Shown here piece by piece: positions 60,965 through 64,000 of a stretch of 64,000 nt of DNA (positions within the stretch are counted from its first letter, which is position 1; the number at the start of each line of letters is the position of its first letter). This DNA comes from Ramlibacter aquaticus (GTDB taxonomy: Bacteria; Pseudomonadota; Gammaproteobacteria; Burkholderiales; Burkholderiaceae_C). The notes beneath the pieces are model-generated. The model searched no databases. It was not told the origin of the DNA and saw only the letters and a list, made by a program, of their open reading frames with translations. The stretch spans positions 28,004 through 92,003 of the forward strand of contig NZ_JADDOJ010000004.1 of the NCBI RefSeq assembly GCF_015159745.1. The letters are read 5' to 3'. The position numbers and the translations under genes are program-made.

Positions 60965-60978
60965 TTGACAGGCGTCAA
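60965..60978. promoter_or_regulatory. FNR-type box upstream of the hemerythrin gene
   Basis: TTGAC-N4-GTCAA, perfect. Its centre is about 41 bp before the hemerythrin ATG at 60930. It overlaps the stop codon of the upstream synthetase gene. Confidence 0.75.
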
Positions 60979-63659
60979 GGTCCGGGGGCGGCCAGTTCCA
61001 GGTGCAGGTGCATCACTTCCTCGCCGGCGCGCACGGTCATGCCCAGGCGCTGGGCCAGGGCCAGCATGAGCCGGTTCTCCGGCAGGCACTCGCCGATCAC
61101 GCGCTGCACGCCGCGCGAGCGCAGGTAGCCCAGCATCTTGGTGAGCAGGGCCAGCCCCAGGCCGCGGTTCTGCCAGGGCGTGGCGACCTGGATCGCGAAT
61201 TCGGCGGTTTCGTTGTCGGGGTCGCAGACGGCGCGCACCTCGCCCGCCATGCGGGCGCCCGCCTCGTCCTCGCCGGCCTCCACCGCGATGAAGGTCATGT
61301 CGCGGTCGTAGTCGATCTGGCTGTAGCGCGCCAGCTCCGAGTGCGGCACCTCGCGCCGCGACAGGAAGAAGCGCAGCCGCATGTCGGCCGGCGTGGCGCC
61401 GGCGTAGAACTCGCCCAGGCGCCAGGCGTCGTCGGGCCGGATGGGCCGCACGCGGAACTGCGCCCCGGCGGCCACCAGCATCTCCTCCAGGTCCTCCGGG
61501 TAGGGCCGGATGGCCGGGGCGGCGCGGCGCCCGCGCAGGCCGGTGGACAGCCGCACCCGGGCATCCAGCGCCAGCACGCCCGAGGGGTCGGCCAGCAGCG
61601 GGTTGATGTCCAGCTCCAGCACCTCGTCCAGGTCGCAGGCGAGCAGCGAGAGCTTCTGCAGCGTGTCGGCGACGGCCGCCAGGTCGACCCCGGGCCGGCC
61701 ACGGCTGGGCGCGAGCAGCGGCCCCGCGCCGCTGCGCTCGACGAGGTCGCGGGCCAGCAGGGGATTGAGCGGCGTCAGGGCCACCGCGTGCTGGGCCGAC
61801 AGCTCGACGTCGATGCCGCCGCGGCCGAACAGCACGACCGGCCCGAAGACCGGGTCGGTTGCCAGGCCGGCAATCAGCTCGCGCGCACCGTGGCGCTGCG
61901 CCATGGCCTCGACGGCGTAGCCCTGCACCACCGCGTCCGGGCTGTGGCGGGCCAGGCGCTGGCGCATGCGCAGCGCCTCGCTGCGCACCTCGTCGGCGCT
62001 GTTCAGGTTGAGCGCCACGCCGCCCACGTCGCTCTTGTGCACGATCTGCGGCGAGATCACCTTCAACGCCACCGGAAAGCCGATCCGCGTCGCCAGCCGC
62101 GCCGCCTCGTCGGCGTCGTGGGCGCGGCGCGTGTCCACGGTGGGGATGCCGTAGGCCGCGAGCAGCGCCTTGGCCGCCACCTCGTCCAGCCATTCACGGC
62201 CTTCGACCACGGCCTCGTGCACCAGCGACAGCGCCTGCGCGCGGGCCGGCTGGAAGCCGGGCAGCGCGGCCGGCGGCACCTGCGACAGCGCGAGCTGGTT
62301 GCGCGCATGCGTGGCACGCTGCATCCAGGCCGCCGCGGCGCGCTCGGGCGTGTCGTAGCAGGGCACGCCGGCGCCCGTCCAGGCCGCCTGCGCGGCCGCG
62401 ACCGCGGGCCCGCCCAGCCAGCAGCCCAGCACCGGCTTGCGCACCTGGGCCAGCAGGGGCAGGCAGGCCTGGGCGATGTCGGGCGCCGGCACCATGGCGG
62501 TGGGCGCGTGGATGAAGAGGATGCCGTCCACCTCGGGCGCGGCCACCAGCACGCGCAGGGCGTCCTGGTAGCGCTGCACCGGGGCGTCGCCGATGATGTC
62601 CACCGGGTTGCCGCGCGACCAGGTGGCCGGCAGGCAGGCGCTGAGCGCCGCCAGGGTGTCCGGCTCCAGCGTGGCCAGCTTGCCGCCGGCCAGGCTGAGC
62701 GCGTCGGCCGCCAGCACGCCGGCGCCGCCGCCGTTGGTCACCACCACCAGCCGCTCGCCCTGCAGGGGCCGGACGCGGGCCAGGGTTTCGGCGGCATCGA
62801 ACAGGGCCTCCAGCGTGTCCACGCGCAGCATGCCGGCGCGCCGCGCCGCGGCGTCGAACACTGCATCGGAGCCGGCCAGCGCACCGGTGTGCGAGGCCGC
62901 CGCCCGCGCGCCCTCGGGCGCCCGGCCGGACTTCACCACGATCACCGGCTTGTTGCGCGAGGCCGCGCGCGCCGCCGACATGAACTTGCGGCCCAGCTTC
63001 ACCGACTCCACGTAGAGCAGGATGGCGCGTGTGCCGCTGTCGCTGGCCAGGTAGTCCAGCACGTCGCCGAAATCGACGTCGGCGCTGTCGCCCAGCGAAA
63101 TGAAATGCGAGAAGCCGATGCCGCGTCCGCGCGCCCAGTCGAGCATGGCCGTGGCCAGCGCGCCGGACTGGGTGACGAAGGCGAGCTGGCCCGGCAGCGC
63201 ATTGGCCGGCGCGAAGCTGGCATTCAGGCCGATGCCCGGCACCAGCAGGCCGATGCAGTTGGGTCCCAGCACGCGCAGCAGGTAGGGCCGGGCCGCGTCC
63301 AGCATCGCCTGCTCCAGGCTGGGGCCGCCGTCGCTGGCCGGTGCCTTGAGGCCGGCACTCAGCACCACGGCCGCGCGACAGCCCTTGGCGCCCAGCTCGG
63401 CCACCAGGCCCGGCACGCTGGGCGCCGGCGTGCAGATGACCGCCAGGCCAGGCGCCTCGGGCAGCGAGGCCACGTCCGGCACGCAGGGAATGCCCTCGAT
63501 GCCGCTGGCGTGCGGGTTGACTGCCCACAGGGGGCCGCCAAAACCGCCCCCGCGCAGGTTGCGCAGCACCACGGCGCCCAGGCTGCCCGGGCGGCTCGAC
63601 GCGCCGATCACCGCCACCGAGGCCGGGTGCAGCAGCGCGTCGAGGTGACGCACGCTCAT
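60975..63659 (-). CDS. acetate-CoA ligase family protein fused to GNAT acetyltransferase (Pat-type)
   Basis: The 894-residue fusion has an ADP-forming acyl-CoA synthetase part: CoA-binding domain (MSVRHLDALLHPASVAVIGASSRPG), a ligase domain and an ATP-grasp domain (about residues 490-700). A C-terminal GNAT domain follows, with RPIRPDDAWRLGEFY and ATPWQNRGLGLALLTKML. This is the architecture of Pat (YfiQ) protein lysine acetyltransferases. The synthetase part often lacks activity. The ATG at 63659 overlaps the universal-stress-protein stop. Confidence 0.92.
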   Translation of the reverse strand: MSVRHLDALLHPASVAVIGASSRPGSLGAVVLRNLRGGGFGGPLWAVNPHASGIEGIPCVPDVASLPEAPGLAVICTPAPSVPGLVAELGAKGCRAAVVLSAGLKAPASDGGPSLEQAMLDAARPYLLRVLGPNCIGLLVPGIGLNASFAPANALPGQLAFVTQSGALATAMLDWARGRGIGFSHFISLGDSADVDFGDVLDYLASDSGTRAILLYVESVKLGRKFMSAARAASRNKPVIVVKSGRAPEGARAAASHTGALAGSDAVFDAAARRAGMLRVDTLEALFDAAETLARVRPLQGERLVVVTNGGGAGVLAADALSLAGGKLATLEPDTLAALSACLPATWSRGNPVDIIGDAPVQRYQDALRVLVAAPEVDGILFIHAPTAMVPAPDIAQACLPLLAQVRKPVLGCWLGGPAVAAAQAAWTGAGVPCYDTPERAAAAWMQRATHARNQLALSQVPPAALPGFQPARAQALSLVHEAVVEGREWLDEVAAKALLAAYGIPTVDTRRAHDADEAARLATRIGFPVALKVISPQIVHKSDVGGVALNLNSADEVRSEALRMRQRLARHSPDAVVQGYAVEAMAQRHGARELIAGLATDPVFGPVVLFGRGGIDVELSAQHAVALTPLNPLLARDLVERSGAGPLLAPSRGRPGVDLAAVADTLQKLSLLACDLDEVLELDINPLLADPSGVLALDARVRLSTGLRGRRAAPAIRPYPEDLEEMLVAAGAQFRVRPIRPDDAWRLGEFYAGATPADMRLRFFLSRREVPHSELARYSQIDYDRDMTFIAVEAGEDEAGARMAGEVRAVCDPDNETAEFAIQVATPWQNRGLGLALLTKMLGYLRSRGVQRVIGECLPENRLMLALAQRLGMTVRAGEEVMHLHLELAAPGP

Positions 63660-64000
63660 GCGTGGCCCCGCGCGACCAGCACCGGCACCGGCGACTGCGC
63701 CACCACGCGGGCGGCGACGCTGCCGACCATCAGCCGCTGCAGGCCGCTGCGCCCGTGCGAGCCGACCACCACCAGGTCGGCGGACTCGTCGCGCGCCGCC
63801 TGCAGGATGCCCTCGGGGGCGCTGGCGTCCTCGATGCGCCGCAGTTGCAGGTCCACCGGGTCGCCGGTGGCGCACAGCGCCTGCACGCGGGCATGGGCCG
63901 CACTCGCGTGCTCGTAGGCGCTGGCCATGTAGGCCTGGAAGCCGACGGCGCTGGCCTCCCCCACGCCCAGGTAGGGGTAGGGATCGATGACGTACAGCGC
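63656..64000 (-). CDS. universal stress protein (UspA family), N-terminus outside window
   Basis: The frame runs through the window end at 64000. The available 114 codons give the C-terminal part, with the ATP-binding loop VVGSHGRSGLQRLMVGSVAARV and the end SPVPVLVARGHA. The preceding ALYVIDPYPYL is also typical of UspA. The N-terminal 40 or so residues are missing. It overlaps the next gene by 4 bp, so it is co-expressed with the Pat-type enzyme. Confidence 0.93.
   Translation of the reverse strand, partial: ALYVIDPYPYLGVGEASAVGFQAYMASAYEHASAAHARVQALCATGDPVDLQLRRIEDASAPEGILQAARDESADLVVVGSHGRSGLQRLMVGSVAARVVAQSPVPVLVARGHA

Overview
The window is about 64 kb of very GC-rich chromosomal DNA from a betaproteobacterium, most likely a Burkholderiales member of the Comamonadaceae type. 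The evidence is gene content and order: exbB-exbD-lpxK-Trm112-kdsB-adk, cysI-DUF934-cysH-cysD-cysN, fdxA with a thioredoxin-reductase-like ferredoxin reductase, an FNR-hemN-TauE/SafE block, a BoxR/BoxB benzoyl-CoA epoxidase pair, and an H-NS-type protein with the C-terminal core usual in this order. Genes are densely packed, often with ATGA overlaps. I see no prophage, insertion sequence, CRISPR array or rRNA operon. The genus is my inference.

Layout. 0-3.3 kb: tail of a DUF1688 (URC4/Urg3) gene, upp, a TPR lipid- or envelope-side protein and a HupE/UreJ-type membrane protein. 3.3-14 kb: a 45-residue DUF3149 membrane peptide, an EVE protein, an MCP with a C-terminal Cache-like domain, clpS-clpA, a cold-shock protein, icd, two duplicated Ala/Lys-rich secreted peptides, a DUF192 protein, sodB and xseA. 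14-20 kb: exbBD-lpxK-Trm112-kdsB-adk, an asparaginase, and lexA behind two SOS boxes. 20-28.5 kb: a dehydrogenase, an MFS transporter and acyl-CoA degradation genes (PaaH-like dehydrogenase, enoyl-CoA hydratase, Crp regulator, aminoglycoside-phosphotransferase-like kinase, acyl-CoA dehydrogenase). 28.5-37.7 kb: an H-NS protein, a soluble two-component pair, then cyanase with a complete peptide-type ABC transporter. 37.9-43.4 kb: tRNA-Arg, tRNA-Pro, boxB, boxR, a flavodoxin, a tandem 27-bp hairpin repeat, a branched-chain-type binding protein and a LysR regulator. 43.5-55 kb: azoreductase, sulfate-binding protein, YggX, a MnmC with an eroded methyltransferase half, a receiver-like protein, the assimilatory sulfate reduction operon, fdxA and its reductase. 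55-64 kb: a secreted protein, a beta-CASP nuclease, the anaerobic block (TauE/SafE, hemN, fnr, hemerythrin) with three FNR-type palindromes, a Pat-type acyl-CoA synthetase/acetyltransferase and a universal stress protein cut by the window end.

How the parts work together. The sulfur genes make a pathway from periplasmic sulfate capture to sulfide, and the binding-protein gene and the cysI operon share an upstream element. FNR probably controls hemN, itself and the hemerythrin. BoxR very likely controls boxB and the divergent flavodoxin through a palindrome that interlocks both promoters. Most of the rest is housekeeping. The parts that looked least explained are the hairpin repeat, the duplicated Ala/Lys peptides with a shared upstream element, the cyanase/peptide-ABC operon, the reversed-architecture MCP and the degenerate MnmC.
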